In this document: positions 46,377 to 55,921 of the stretch, piece by piece
How the letters are laid out: every line of letters begins with the position of its first letter
Numbering within the stretch: position 1 is the stretch's first letter
From: Caldalkalibacillus mannanilyticus JCM 10596
Lineage (GTDB): Bacteria; Bacillota; Bacilli; Caldalkalibacillales; JCM-10596
DNA: 64,000 bases
Assembly: GCF_000615945.1 (NCBI RefSeq)
Contig: NZ_BAMO01000003.1
Span: 62,001-126,000 of the forward strand
Direction of reading: 5' to 3'
Made by a program: the position numbers and the translations under genes
The notes under the pieces: generated by a model
Databases searched by the model: none
What the model was told of the DNA's origin: nothing
Seen by the model: only the letters and a program-made list of their open reading frames with translations

Positions 46377-47390
46377 CTATCTCCCTCCTCCATTCTCATT
46401 ACCTGCCGCTACCTGTGCCATTGGATGATGCAGCCAACAGGCAGCTTGCTGTGTTCCACCCATCTGTTCTAGAACTGGATTATGATCTCTGCATATTCGC
46501 ATCGCACTTTCACAGCGTGCGAAGAAAGGGCATCCTGCCGGCGGCTTAAGCAGATCAGGAGGGGTACCAATAATCGGATAGAGAGGTTCATCACGCTTCA
46601 TATCTAAGCGAGGAACGGATTTAAGTAGTCCCTTGGTATAAGGGTGCTTCGGCTGATAAAAAATTTCATCAATGGTCCCTGATTCAATCACTTGTCCCGC
46701 ATACATGACAATCACTCGGTCACACATCTCTGCTACCACACCTAAATCATGGGTGATTAAAATAATAGAAGAGCCAATCTTCTCTTTCAAATCCTTCATT
46801 AATTCTAGAATTTGCGCCTGAATGGTCACGTCCAATGCCGTCGTTGGTTCATCAGCAATAAGCAGCTTAGGCTGACAGGCTAAGGCAACTGCAATCATCG
46901 CTCGTTGACGCATTCCCCCAGAGAACTGGTGAGGATATTGATCAATTCTCTTCTCAGGCTCGGGTATTCCTACTAGCTTTAGCATATCTAAGGTATGCTC
47001 ATAGGCTTCCTTTCTAGAAATACCCCGATGCTTGATCATCCCTTCGGCAATTTGATGTCCGATTTTAGCCGTGGGATTCAAGGAAGTCATGGGATCCTGA
47101 AAGATCATTCCGATTTCTTTCCCACGTATACTTTGCATTTCCCTCTCTGTTTTCTGCAACAGATCCTGACCATCAAAAACGATAGAACCTTGTTTGTAAT
47201 CTACAGGGGGCTTAGGTAGAAGCTGCATAATCGATTGAGCAGTTACGCTCTTCCCACAGCCCGACTCCCCTACGATGGCAATCGCTTCCCCTTTTTTCAC
47301 TTCAAAATTAACTCCCCGTACCGCCTTCACTTCCCCAGCATACGTATGGAAGGAAACATGTAAATCCTTTACTTCTAATACGTTATCCAT
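46377..47390 (-). CDS. oppD: Oligopeptide ABC transporter ATP-binding protein OppD
   Basis: The partner ATPase of OppF, 337 residues. It has Walker A AIVGESGCGKSVTAQS, signature FSGGMRQRAMIAVAL, Walker B LLIADEPTTALD and C-terminal PPAGCPFFARCESAMRIC. AGGAGGAGC lies before the start at 47390. Together with oppB, oppC and oppA it makes a complete importer. Confidence 0.93.
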   Translation of the reverse strand: MDNVLEVKDLHVSFHTYAGEVKAVRGVNFEVKKGEAIAIVGESGCGKSVTAQSIMQLLPKPPVDYKQGSIVFDGQDLLQKTEREMQSIRGKEIGMIFQDPMTSLNPTAKIGHQIAEGMIKHRGISRKEAYEHTLDMLKLVGIPEPEKRIDQYPHQFSGGMRQRAMIAVALACQPKLLIADEPTTALDVTIQAQILELMKDLKEKIGSSIILITHDLGVVAEMCDRVIVMYAGQVIESGTIDEIFYQPKHPYTKGLLKSVPRLDMKRDEPLYPIIGTPPDLLKPPAGCPFFARCESAMRICRDHNPVLEQMGGTQQAACWLHHPMAQVAAGNENGGGR

Positions 47391-47412
47391 TAATGCTCCT
47401 CCTTTCTATTGA

Positions 47413-48348
47413 TTATTTACGAAGTCGAGGGTCTAGAGCATCACGTAAACCGTCCCCTAAAACGTTAAAGGCAAACATCGTCAAAGAAATTAAAGCGGCA
47501 GGAATAAACAACTGGTATACATTCCCAACCAATAAACTTCCCAAGGAATCTGCGGTCATTGTTCCCCAGCTTGCTTGTGGGGCAGGAATTCCTAAACCAA
47601 GGAAGCTTAGAGTCGCTTCAGCAAAAATAGCTGTAGGAACGGTTAAGGTCACATTAACCAAGATCGGTCCCATCGTATTAGGAACCAAGTGCTTACGCAG
47701 TACCCAGCCATTGTTGGCTCCTAGCGCATAAGAAGCATGAACATACTCTTGTTCCTTCAATTGCAGGACTTGTCCCCTGATTAAACGCGCCATTGGAATC
47801 CAACCCGTAATCGTCATAGCGATAATGATGGTCCATATTCCTCCACCCATTACAACCATGAGTAAAATAACCAATAGAAGGTAAGGAATAGCATATAAGA
47901 CCTCAGCTATACGCATCATAATGTTATCCACTCTTCCTCCGCGCATTCCTGAAATTCCTCCGTAGATCACACCAATAGCAAAGTCTAGAATAGCCGCCAT
48001 GATCCCGATAAACAGAGAAATTCTTGCTCCATGCCAAGCACGTGTAAAAATATCTCGCCCAGCTTGGTCCGTTCCAAACCAATGCTCGGCATTAGGACTT
48101 AAATTCTTCTTCGTAAAATCCTGTTCATAATAGCTATATTCATTCAAATAAGGACCAATAATCGCTAGAGTGACTAAAACAATAATAATCACTAGACCTA
48201 GCATCGCCAGCTTGTTTTGCTTCAAACGACGCCAAACATCAGACCAGTAGGAAAGGCTAGGTCTTGATATTTTTTCCGCTTCAGCAAAATTATCTTTTAC
48301 AGGAAGGAACATGTCTTCGGTAAATTTAATTTCTTTGTGTGGTTGCAT
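47413..48348 (-). CDS. oppC: Oligopeptide ABC transporter permease OppC
   Basis: The 311-residue inner-membrane permease has a ~40-residue cytoplasmic N-terminus, six predicted helices and the EAA coupling loop (EQEYVHASYALGANNGWVLRKHLVPNTMGPI). NPNAEHWFGTDQAGRD-type sequence (here SPNAEHWFGTDQAGRD) after helix 1 is typical of OppC/DppC. Start and oppB stop coincide at 48348. Confidence 0.93.
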   Translation of the reverse strand: MQPHKEIKFTEDMFLPVKDNFAEAEKISRPSLSYWSDVWRRLKQNKLAMLGLVIIIVLVTLAIIGPYLNEYSYYEQDFTKKNLSPNAEHWFGTDQAGRDIFTRAWHGARISLFIGIMAAILDFAIGVIYGGISGMRGGRVDNIMMRIAEVLYAIPYLLLVILLMVVMGGGIWTIIIAMTITGWIPMARLIRGQVLQLKEQEYVHASYALGANNGWVLRKHLVPNTMGPILVNVTLTVPTAIFAEATLSFLGLGIPAPQASWGTMTADSLGSLLVGNVYQLFIPAALISLTMFAFNVLGDGLRDALDPRLRK

Positions 48349-49277
48349 TACTTGCTCCCTCCTGTAAGCTTGATTCGCGGATCAATCCATGTATACGCAA
48401 TATCGACAATAAAGATCATGAAAATAAGGATGGTACTATAAAAGACAGTCGAACCCAAAATCACAGGGTAATCACGGTTATTTATCGATTTGACAAACAT
48501 TTCTCCCATTCCAGGTATCCCAAAGATAGACTCTATGATAAAACTGCCTGTTACTAGATTTGCCGCAATGATACCTAATACTGTCACAACAGGCAGGATT
48601 GCATTCCTAATCGCATGTTTGATAATAATAACACTTCTAGACATTCCTTTTGCTTTCGCCGTCTTGATGTATTCTTGACCTAAGACCTCTAACATACTCG
48701 AGCGCATTAAACGTGCAATATATGCCATGGGCATCATCGCCAAAGAAAGGGTAGGCAATATGGTATGGGACCAAGATTTCCAGGTTGCTACAGGGAGAAT
48801 TCCCCATTCTACTGCTATATAGTGAATTAAGACAGTGGCAAGAATAAAGCTTGGTACAGAAATTCCAATAATAGCTAGAACCATTGAAAAATAATCAGGC
48901 CATTTATTATGGTGTAATGAGGCGACTACACCCAAAATCAAGCCAAAGGTGATGGCGACAACCAGTGCCTGCGCTCCCAAATGCAGAGAAACAGGGAAAC
49001 CATTTTTTATGTAATCATTCACGGTAATCACGGAAGATTTAAGTGAAGGGCCGAAATCTAATTTGGCAAGCTGCTTCAAATAAAGAAAATATTGCACATA
49101 CAGAGGCTTATCTAAGTTATAGTAGCGTTGAAGATTATCATACACTCCCTGTGGCATTGGACCTTCCTTGGCAAAAGGATTTCCAGGGACAGAGTGCATC
49201 AAAATAAATGTGAGCGTGATGATGATCCATAAGGTTAGTAATGACCAGCCTAGTCTTTTCAGCGTATATTTTAACAC
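48348..49277 (-). CDS. oppB: Oligopeptide ABC transporter permease OppB
   Basis: The 309-residue permease has six predicted helices. It has the canonical opening MLKYTLKRLGWSLLTLWIIITLTFILMHSVPGNPF and the EAA loop (GQEYIKTAKAKGMSRSVIIIKHAIRNAILPV). The start is GTG at 49277 behind GAGGAGGGAAG. It overlaps oppC by a single base. Confidence 0.93.
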   Translation of the reverse strand: MLKYTLKRLGWSLLTLWIIITLTFILMHSVPGNPFAKEGPMPQGVYDNLQRYYNLDKPLYVQYFLYLKQLAKLDFGPSLKSSVITVNDYIKNGFPVSLHLGAQALVVAITFGLILGVVASLHHNKWPDYFSMVLAIIGISVPSFILATVLIHYIAVEWGILPVATWKSWSHTILPTLSLAMMPMAYIARLMRSSMLEVLGQEYIKTAKAKGMSRSVIIIKHAIRNAILPVVTVLGIIAANLVTGSFIIESIFGIPGMGEMFVKSINNRDYPVILGSTVFYSTILIFMIFIVDIAYTWIDPRIKLTGGSK

Positions 49278-49401
49278 TTGCTTCCCTCCTCTTCTTCATT
49301 GCTTGAATTATTTGAATTTATTAAAACAAAACCAAGAAAATCTGGGTTTGCTCATCAGCATCCCCAGATTCAGTTTGGACTAGATTCCTATTTACAGTTC
49401 A

Positions 49402-51081
49402 TTACTTCACGATATCAGCAAATTGATATTGAGGATATCTTCCTGCTGGTTTGAATGCACCCACTACATGCTCTTTCTGACTATACGGGAAGGTATAGTA
49501 GTAGATAGGTGAAATCGGCATATGCTCCATCAGGATTTTTTCTGCTGCGTGTAAATCAGCCATACGTTGAACTTGATCATTAGATGCTTTCGCGTTAGCG
49601 ATTAAAGCATCATACTCCGCATTGCTCCAGCCGGTATCATTGTTACCGCCATTCGTGATAAACATGTCAAGGAAAGACATTGGATCTACATAATCACCAA
49701 TCCAGCCTGCACGAGAAATATCGTAATCTTTTGCTTTTTCACGGTCTATTTTCACTTGGAACTCCACATTTTCAAGGGTAATATCAACTCCAAGCTCCTT
49801 ACGCCACATTTCTTGTACAGCTTCAGCAATTCTCTTATGACCATCAGATGTATTGTAGAGAAGGACCATTTTAGGGAACTGATCCATGCCCTCTTCTGCT
49901 AAGCCTTCAGCTAACAATTTCTTCGCTAATTCAATATCCTCTGAGAAAAGAGGACCGTTATTTTGTTGGAAATCCCCTTGAATATCTGGAATTCCAAATG
50001 GAGTATAACTATAAGCAGGCTGCTGTCCACCTTGGGCAACATGCTCAACGATCGTTTGACGATCAATTGCCATTGCTAGTGCTTTACGCACCTTTACATT
50101 GTTCAAAGGCTTACGATTGGTATTAAAGTTATAGAAATAGGTGGCTAAATCAGATCCGATAATAAATTCTTTATCATCGCTGTTAACCAATTGGCCCAAT
50201 ACATCTCCAGGAATTGGATACGCTACATCTAATTCACCATTACGGTACATTTGCCAAGCTGTATTCTCATCTTCAATCATAGCGAAGTGAATTTCATCAA
50301 GCTTCACTCTATCTTTTTCATAGTAGCTATCATTTTTGGCAATCTTAATGCTTTCTTTGTTCTTCCATTCTACTAGCTTGAAAGGTCCATTGGAAACATA
50401 AGTAGAAGCATCGTTCGCCCAGTCTGGATTTGACGCTTGTACATTTTTATTGACTGGTAAGTAGGTATAGAAAGCAAGCAACTCGATAAAATATGGAGTT
50501 GGAGCTTTTAGCTTCACTTCTAGTGTTGTATCATCTACTGCTTTGACTCCCACTGCATCTTCTAAAGCCTTCAATGTTTCTGCATCTTTTGCTTCAGAGC
50601 TATTATACTCCTCTCCTCCCACTAGATAGTATAGTTGATAGGAGTATTGAGAAGCAGTAGAAGGAGCTAGCAGGTGCTTCCAAGCTACTTCAAAGTCCCC
50701 AGCAGTGACTGTATCGCCATTGGACCATTTAGCATCATCACGCAGATAGAACGTGTAGGATAAACCATCTTCACTCACATCCCATTTTGTCGCGATTGCA
50801 GGCTCTGCTTTCCCATCAGCAGAGATTCTCGTTAATCCTTCTAGAACATGCTCGATCACCCAAGAATCATGGGTACCTAGTGCTTTTGCTGGGTGTAATG
50901 AACCCGGCTCTGAGCTATTATTTAAACGTAAGATTTTAGCATCTGTGTTTGTATTTCCTGATTCTCCTGTTTGCTCACCAGATGTACTCGGCGTGCTCGT
51001 TTCTTGACCAGCAAAACATCCAGTCAGTGCGAGAACAAACACCAGCACTAAGCACAGGACTTTATAGAACTTCTTGTTCAT
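49402..51081 (-). CDS. oppA: Oligopeptide-binding lipoprotein OppA
   Basis: This is the extracellular peptide receptor of the importer. The 559-residue precursor has a lipoprotein signal MNKKFYKVLCLVLVFVLALTGC with the lipobox LTGC (Cys22), then a Ser/Thr-rich spacer and a full SBP_bac_5 fold: LRLNNSSEPGSLHPAKALGTHDSWVIEHVLEGLTRI, VRKALAMAIDRQTIVEHV and RAGWIGDYVDPMSFLDMF. As the first gene of the operon it is normally made in excess. In Bacillales such importers also take up signalling peptides. Confidence 0.94.
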   Translation of the reverse strand: MNKKFYKVLCLVLVFVLALTGCFAGQETSTPSTSGEQTGESGNTNTDAKILRLNNSSEPGSLHPAKALGTHDSWVIEHVLEGLTRISADGKAEPAIATKWDVSEDGLSYTFYLRDDAKWSNGDTVTAGDFEVAWKHLLAPSTASQYSYQLYYLVGGEEYNSSEAKDAETLKALEDAVGVKAVDDTTLEVKLKAPTPYFIELLAFYTYLPVNKNVQASNPDWANDASTYVSNGPFKLVEWKNKESIKIAKNDSYYEKDRVKLDEIHFAMIEDENTAWQMYRNGELDVAYPIPGDVLGQLVNSDDKEFIIGSDLATYFYNFNTNRKPLNNVKVRKALAMAIDRQTIVEHVAQGGQQPAYSYTPFGIPDIQGDFQQNNGPLFSEDIELAKKLLAEGLAEEGMDQFPKMVLLYNTSDGHKRIAEAVQEMWRKELGVDITLENVEFQVKIDREKAKDYDISRAGWIGDYVDPMSFLDMFITNGGNNDTGWSNAEYDALIANAKASNDQVQRMADLHAAEKILMEHMPISPIYYYTFPYSQKEHVVGAFKPAGRYPQYQFADIVK

Positions 51082-51369
51082 AAGTAAACTCTCCCCTTAC
51101 TTTTTTTATATTGAGAAAGAATGCAGGACCTGTCTCTTACATCGTCCGGCATCCTCTAACTCCAAACCTAAGTGTTATAAATTACCTATACACATTCCAT
51201 ACAAGAGCCTTTTTCCCTAGTTCTTGAGATTTGATATGTATTAAACATATTCACGTTGTTCTATGTGCATAAAACTACTCGTTAGAAATAATTATAGTAG
51301 AACTTAATATAATTGCAATATTTTTTTTACTATTCTATAAAATGAATGATTACTTTGTTTTCTGTATAA
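51082..51369. other. oppA upstream region
   Basis: No gene is supported here. A loose promoter on the minus strand (TTGTAT, 17 bases, TTTATA) lies within 51185-51215, and the remainder is AT-rich with several TATAAT-like stretches. No riboswitch or T-box motif was recognised. Confidence 0.4.
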
Positions 51370-51404
51370 GAAAACACAGGAGTCTTGAAGACACCTGTGT
51401 TTTC
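51370..51404 (-). terminator. Terminator hairpin after the ArsR-type gene
   Basis: GAAAACACAGG(A/T)GTC pairs across a short loop with its complement, giving a ~13-base-pair stem flanked by A-run and T-run, 12 bases after the stop at 51416. Confidence 0.65.
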
Positions 51405-51415
51405 GCGGAACTGTC

Positions 51416-52348
51416 CTACCCAATATGCTCGATCCCAGCATCTAAAAAGGTGGACATTAATTTATTAAATTCCTTAAACGCATTGGGTCGAAAGCGATAG
51501 CGATCCACATTCGAATCTTGCGTCACATAGACACTAATAAGTCCTGAGCTTCGAAGTGCCATCAAATGATGATGCACTGTACTCTTAGAAAGTCTAGTAA
51601 ACTTTACAATTTCCTTAAACGTCTTGGGACCTTGAGCTAAAAACTTAAGAATCTTCATGCGATTTTCGTCTGCTAAGGCACGCGTAATTCTCATTAACGG
51701 TTTTTGTGGTGCCTCTGGGTCTTCATGCGGAATATCTATGGAATACTGCACAAAATAAAAGTGTTGAAACTCGCAATACACTGTCAGAGGAGCGTAATGA
51801 GAGCTTGGAGATAAGACGATCAGGTCCAAGCCCTCTAGTGGTTCAATTCGTACTCCGCCTGAGGCTTGTTCTAGTAAATCTACCGCATTCAGGCTACCTT
51901 CTAACCGCTTTTTGTACTCGGCATCCTGCTCTAACGCCTTTCCTATGTGCTCCTCAACCTTGCTATAATATTGTTCATACCAAGCAGAAAATAGCTGGAC
52001 ATACTTGTCACGCACATCTCCTAAATCATTGGGCAGCCCTTCTGTGACAAAAGGAGCGAGCATCTCATACATATCCCCTGGTGTAAGTTCTCCTAACCAC
52101 CAAAGAAATTTCTGTATGTCCTGTTTATATGGTGATTTCCACGCCAAGATATACGGCTTCTCCAAGCAAGGTACCGTTTTCGGATTCGCTATCAGACTAA
52201 GAAATTCAGGATCCAACTGTTTTTTCACCTTTTGAACCCATTCACTACCCAAGTCCGTATTACGAATAAATTTCTTACTTGAAAACAAGGTAAAGCTGGA
52301 AATAAGCTCGTATACCGGAGAATAATCAACCACCAATTTGTATGTCAT
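51416..52348 (-). CDS. ArsR-type winged-helix regulator with large N-terminal domain
   Basis: The ~310-residue protein carries a C-terminal ArsR helix-turn-helix (residues ~215-300: ITRALADENRMKILKFLAQGPKTFKEIVKFTRLSKSTVHHHLMALRSSGLI) and a ~200-residue N-terminal domain of unknown fold. No metal-binding Cys motif of classical ArsR is present. ATG at 52348 follows GGTGGAGG. It reads towards the opp operon but is separated by a terminator and ~330 bases; control of opp is possible but unproven. Confidence 0.78.
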   Translation of the reverse strand: MTYKLVVDYSPVYELISSFTLFSSKKFIRNTDLGSEWVQKVKKQLDPEFLSLIANPKTVPCLEKPYILAWKSPYKQDIQKFLWWLGELTPGDMYEMLAPFVTEGLPNDLGDVRDKYVQLFSAWYEQYYSKVEEHIGKALEQDAEYKKRLEGSLNAVDLLEQASGGVRIEPLEGLDLIVLSPSSHYAPLTVYCEFQHFYFVQYSIDIPHEDPEAPQKPLMRITRALADENRMKILKFLAQGPKTFKEIVKFTRLSKSTVHHHLMALRSSGLISVYVTQDSNVDRYRFRPNAFKEFNKLMSTFLDAGIEHIG

Positions 52349-52417
52349 AATTCGACCTCCACCGAACATCATCAATGTACTGATGATAACAGAACGGTTT
52401 TAAAAACACAAGAAAGC

Positions 52418-54625
52418 CTATTCCTTCACTTGGCTTTGCCTTCTCCAGAGTTTCATAAAGACATAGAAAGCAATAAGAAACACAGCAAAAATGATCAGAA
52501 AAATCCAGTAAGGCAAGCTTTGATCATCCTCTTTAGACTTCTCGGGAGGATCAACAAATTCCGTTTCTTGTTCCAGTGTAGCAGGGAGGTGATGGATTTG
52601 CTGCGCATGATTCATCGTCAATAACACAGAATCCCTTGGTTCAGACGTAAGAGAACGCAAGAGCGCTGGATGAATAAAGTTTCCTTTTTCATTTTCACCT
52701 ACATCCGTATGTTGAATAATCAGCATGGTTCGATTCTCATCCCAGACAGAGGGTTGTAACCACGCCACATAGGCTGTTGTTTCATTCAGCGCATGAAAGT
52801 CCGATACCTGAAGCTGCCCTTTCTCCCTTTGGACGAGCAATAACTCCTCTAATGTATCCAGGGCTTGGTACTGACTTGCATCGCCCAAAATCACAACATG
52901 ATGATGCATCAGCTTCTCTTTCGCCGCTGGTGTGTCCTTCACAATATCGATTGTGTTCCGATGCTGGGTGCTTAGTAACATCTCTTTTGCCACACGAGCA
53001 AGCTGAGTCAGGTATTTCCCGTCTACTTCTTGAGGAATCAAAAAGACGGTTGAATCCATCCCTCGCTCATTGACAAATGGAGCAGGCCAATAACGGAATG
53101 TTCTTTCCTTCGCCACTTCGTATGGGAGATGAAAAGCACTATCATTGTCTATTAATATCCACTGACCATCGTTTTGATTGCGATAGCAAGCTCCTCCTTT
53201 TTCATCAGCAATGTGAGCCTCCATACGCAATTCGATCAGCTCATTGGTACGATCTCTTATATATTCATCTAATGGAATTATCACGGTCATAAGATCCCCT
53301 TGTGAACGATCAAGATCAGCCATAGAGATGGTTTTGGGAATGCCATTAAAATAGATGGTTAGTCCGTACTTCTCAAAATCCTTCGCCTCGCCAGCTTGCA
53401 ATAGAGAAGAGGCTCTAAGCTTCAATTCCAAGAAGCTCTCCTGCCCTACTTTCCAATAGCCCGGAATACGAATATACATAGGCTGGCTTGCTACTAAACC
53501 CTGCTTTAATAGAAGAGACTCATACCCAAAGGAAGAGAGAGTTAGCGCGGTTTGTTTTTCTTCTATTGTTTTCACAGGTAGCTTGTCGATCGTCATATGA
53601 TTTCCGCTTAGCATACTACGCAAATCAGGATCTGTGAGAACAGAGAGCTTCTCTTGGATCGTTTCATCCTTCATCGCTGTGACAAGTAAAAGTAGATTTT
53701 TTTCTTCTTCCTGATTGGTTAATGAGAAATAAGTGAGCTGTAGAGCGTCCTTCTGCACCTGCTGATGATTCTCTGCTATGATTTTTCTCATGTCTCCCTG
53801 CCAGCTTTCTACACTTCCGATAGCAATCACATCACGATTCTTCTTGCTTTTTTCCCATTCTGATTCTGTCATCAGCGGTATCACTTTTCCCGACACGGTG
53901 ATAGAGGACAGATAAGAGGCGAGGTGTAGAGCGGATGAGATCACTTGCTCTGTTGGCTGATCAGGTACAACAATCGCCCCATATACTTCATCTGATGTCC
54001 CCAGCTCAACAAAAGGATAGGGAAACTCTGTTAATAAATCACTGACCTCCCATGTGTCCTTCGTATCAAAGTACAGAAACGAAGTCGGTTCAATTCGAAC
54101 CCAATTTGCTGGATTATATTGATCTGCACAAAGATCATCAGAAACCACACTATGTGCTTTTAACGCTACTTTATGATAGCCTTGTGCCAGTTCATCTGCA
54201 CCTAGCGGAATTCGAATTGTTTTTGACTGCTCACCTTCCTCTAACATAAAAAAGCTTTTGAGCGGCTTGCCATTGACCAAAATGGTCAATGTGGATTGCG
54301 TAGACAGCAACAGCTCTGAATGACGATATTCTAGCTCCATATAGTTCTGATTCCCCAACGTAGCTTTGGGTACGTAATAAAAAAACTCGTACGAAGGATC
54401 AACCCCTTGCAGCGTAATCGGCTGATTAGAAAAAGAATAGAGGCTCCCTGCTGAAAGAGGAGAAACATTAGAGCGAATCAGCACCTTCTCCTTTCCTGCT
54501 AGATTGGTAGCTGTGATCTGCTTTGATTCATTCTCCAGTCCGTAGACCATAGGCTGGTTTGGTGCTAGAGCTATCATTAGAACCGTTATGATTGTGATTA
54601 GTTTGTAGATCCATCTCTTCTTCAT
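52418..54625 (-). CDS. ydaN: BcsB-like exopolysaccharide synthesis protein (YdaN type)
   Basis: The 735-residue protein has a signal peptide (~1-29), a large extracellular BcsB-type region with carbohydrate-binding-like beta domains (LTILVNGKPLKSFFM ... YHKVALKAHSV; LTIYFNGIPKTISM), and one C-terminal membrane helix (YWIFLIIFAVFLIAFYVFMKLW) before a short basic tail. In cellulose synthase BcsB guides the nascent chain. It is last in an operon whose order and types match B. subtilis ydaJKLMN. Confidence 0.85.
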   Translation of the reverse strand: MKKRWIYKLITIITVLMIALAPNQPMVYGLENESKQITATNLAGKEKVLIRSNVSPLSAGSLYSFSNQPITLQGVDPSYEFFYYVPKATLGNQNYMELEYRHSELLLSTQSTLTILVNGKPLKSFFMLEEGEQSKTIRIPLGADELAQGYHKVALKAHSVVSDDLCADQYNPANWVRIEPTSFLYFDTKDTWEVSDLLTEFPYPFVELGTSDEVYGAIVVPDQPTEQVISSALHLASYLSSITVSGKVIPLMTESEWEKSKKNRDVIAIGSVESWQGDMRKIIAENHQQVQKDALQLTYFSLTNQEEEKNLLLLVTAMKDETIQEKLSVLTDPDLRSMLSGNHMTIDKLPVKTIEEKQTALTLSSFGYESLLLKQGLVASQPMYIRIPGYWKVGQESFLELKLRASSLLQAGEAKDFEKYGLTIYFNGIPKTISMADLDRSQGDLMTVIIPLDEYIRDRTNELIELRMEAHIADEKGGACYRNQNDGQWILIDNDSAFHLPYEVAKERTFRYWPAPFVNERGMDSTVFLIPQEVDGKYLTQLARVAKEMLLSTQHRNTIDIVKDTPAAKEKLMHHHVVILGDASQYQALDTLEELLLVQREKGQLQVSDFHALNETTAYVAWLQPSVWDENRTMLIIQHTDVGENEKGNFIHPALLRSLTSEPRDSVLLTMNHAQQIHHLPATLEQETEFVDPPEKSKEDDQSLPYWIFLIIFAVFLIAFYVFMKLWRRQSQVKE

Positions 54626-54649
54626 TTTTTTCTCTCCATTTACTTCAAA

Positions 54650-55921
54650 TTATAAAGTTTCGCCCTTACTCTCTTGCTTAAAGCGTTCTGTTTTGTACCA
54701 CTTCACTTCTTGACGAAACAGCACGCGCTTCATTTCTAAGAATAAAGCGTACATAACAAGCAATAGCCACAGCTGCGAGTAAGTAAAGTACATAAAGAAA
54801 ACTACGGCTATATTCTTTATATTAAATTCTGTTTTTTCAATGCTTAAGGCAATCATAACTTGCGTGACATAAAGGAAATAGGCTAATATCCATAAGATCA
54901 TGGCGACCATTCCCACTTGCAGGTGTAAATCAACAAATAAATTCGTCACAAATAAGACGTTCGAAACGATGACAGCCATAAAGAAAAGAAAATACGTAAA
55001 AAAGAAGTAAACAAGGTCAAATACAATACTTTTTTTCCTCAGTGTAAACAATCGTGACAAAAACTTAATGACAACATATTGATTTCCTCTTGCCCAACGA
55101 ATTCTTTGCTTCCACCATACTCTCCATGTTTCCGGCTCCTGTTCCCAGGTAATCGCCGCAGGTAAGAAGCGAATATAATACCCCGCATCATAAACTCGAA
55201 TCGTCAGCTCTGTATCCTCTGCTAAGGCTTTTTCATCCCAGCCTCCTAATTGCTCGATAATTTCTCGGCGAATAGCAAAATTAGTCCCTGGAATTGTAGT
55301 GACGCCAAACCAGCGGAAACGCCCTGCTTGAGCCATCCATTGAAAACAAATCGTTTCAATATTAATGAAGCGAGTGAGCAAGTTCTTCTGCGCATTAATC
55401 ACGCGAAATTTCCCTACAACAACTCCAGCTTTAGGATCATTGACTAAAGCCAAAGCAAGGTAGTAGACCGCATCTCGTTCAGGTGTATTATCTGCATCGT
55501 ATACTGCAATAATCTCTCCTGTTGAGCTCTTCAATCCTTGATTTAAAGCACCTGACTTTCCTTTTCCAGCATCAGGCGGCTTCGTATGCACAACTTTGAC
55601 AAAAGGATACTTTTTAGCCCATTCCTCCGCTATTTCTCCTGTACGATCCTTAGAATTATCATTAATGACAATGATTTCGAGCTTGTCCTTCGGATAATTC
55701 AGCCGGACCATAGCCTGAAGAGTTCGGGCAATCACCACTTCTTCATTATGTGCCGGAATGAGAACACTTACTTTCGGAAGTGGACGATTTTTCTTCTCCC
55801 ACTCTGGAATCGGCTTTCTATATTTAAGATAGTGTAGATAGCCGCCTTGCATTAAAAACATATGATACAACAACATCAGCCAAATCACCGTTAGTGTCGT
55901 ATAAAACAAGAAGTTAGCCAT
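54650..55921 (-). CDS. ydaM: Processive family 2 glycosyltransferase (YdaM type)
   Basis: This is the membrane synthase expected to polymerise the exopolysaccharide. The 423-residue protein has an N-terminal helix, a GT2 domain with the UDP-sugar motifs SVLIPAHNEE, VINDNSKDRT, DADN (DxD), the acceptor motif LAEDTELTIR and QRIRWARG (QxxRW of processive enzymes), and three to four C-terminal helices. The PilZ domain of BcsA is absent, so c-di-GMP control must come from another protein, probably the GGDEF protein at 56851. It overlaps the YdaL-like gene by eight bases. Confidence 0.9.
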   Translation of the reverse strand: MANFLFYTTLTVIWLMLLYHMFLMQGGYLHYLKYRKPIPEWEKKNRPLPKVSVLIPAHNEEVVIARTLQAMVRLNYPKDKLEIIVINDNSKDRTGEIAEEWAKKYPFVKVVHTKPPDAGKGKSGALNQGLKSSTGEIIAVYDADNTPERDAVYYLALALVNDPKAGVVVGKFRVINAQKNLLTRFINIETICFQWMAQAGRFRWFGVTTIPGTNFAIRREIIEQLGGWDEKALAEDTELTIRVYDAGYYIRFLPAAITWEQEPETWRVWWKQRIRWARGNQYVVIKFLSRLFTLRKKSIVFDLVYFFFTYFLFFMAVIVSNVLFVTNLFVDLHLQVGMVAMILWILAYFLYVTQVMIALSIEKTEFNIKNIAVVFFMYFTYSQLWLLLVMYALFLEMKRVLFRQEVKWYKTERFKQESKGETL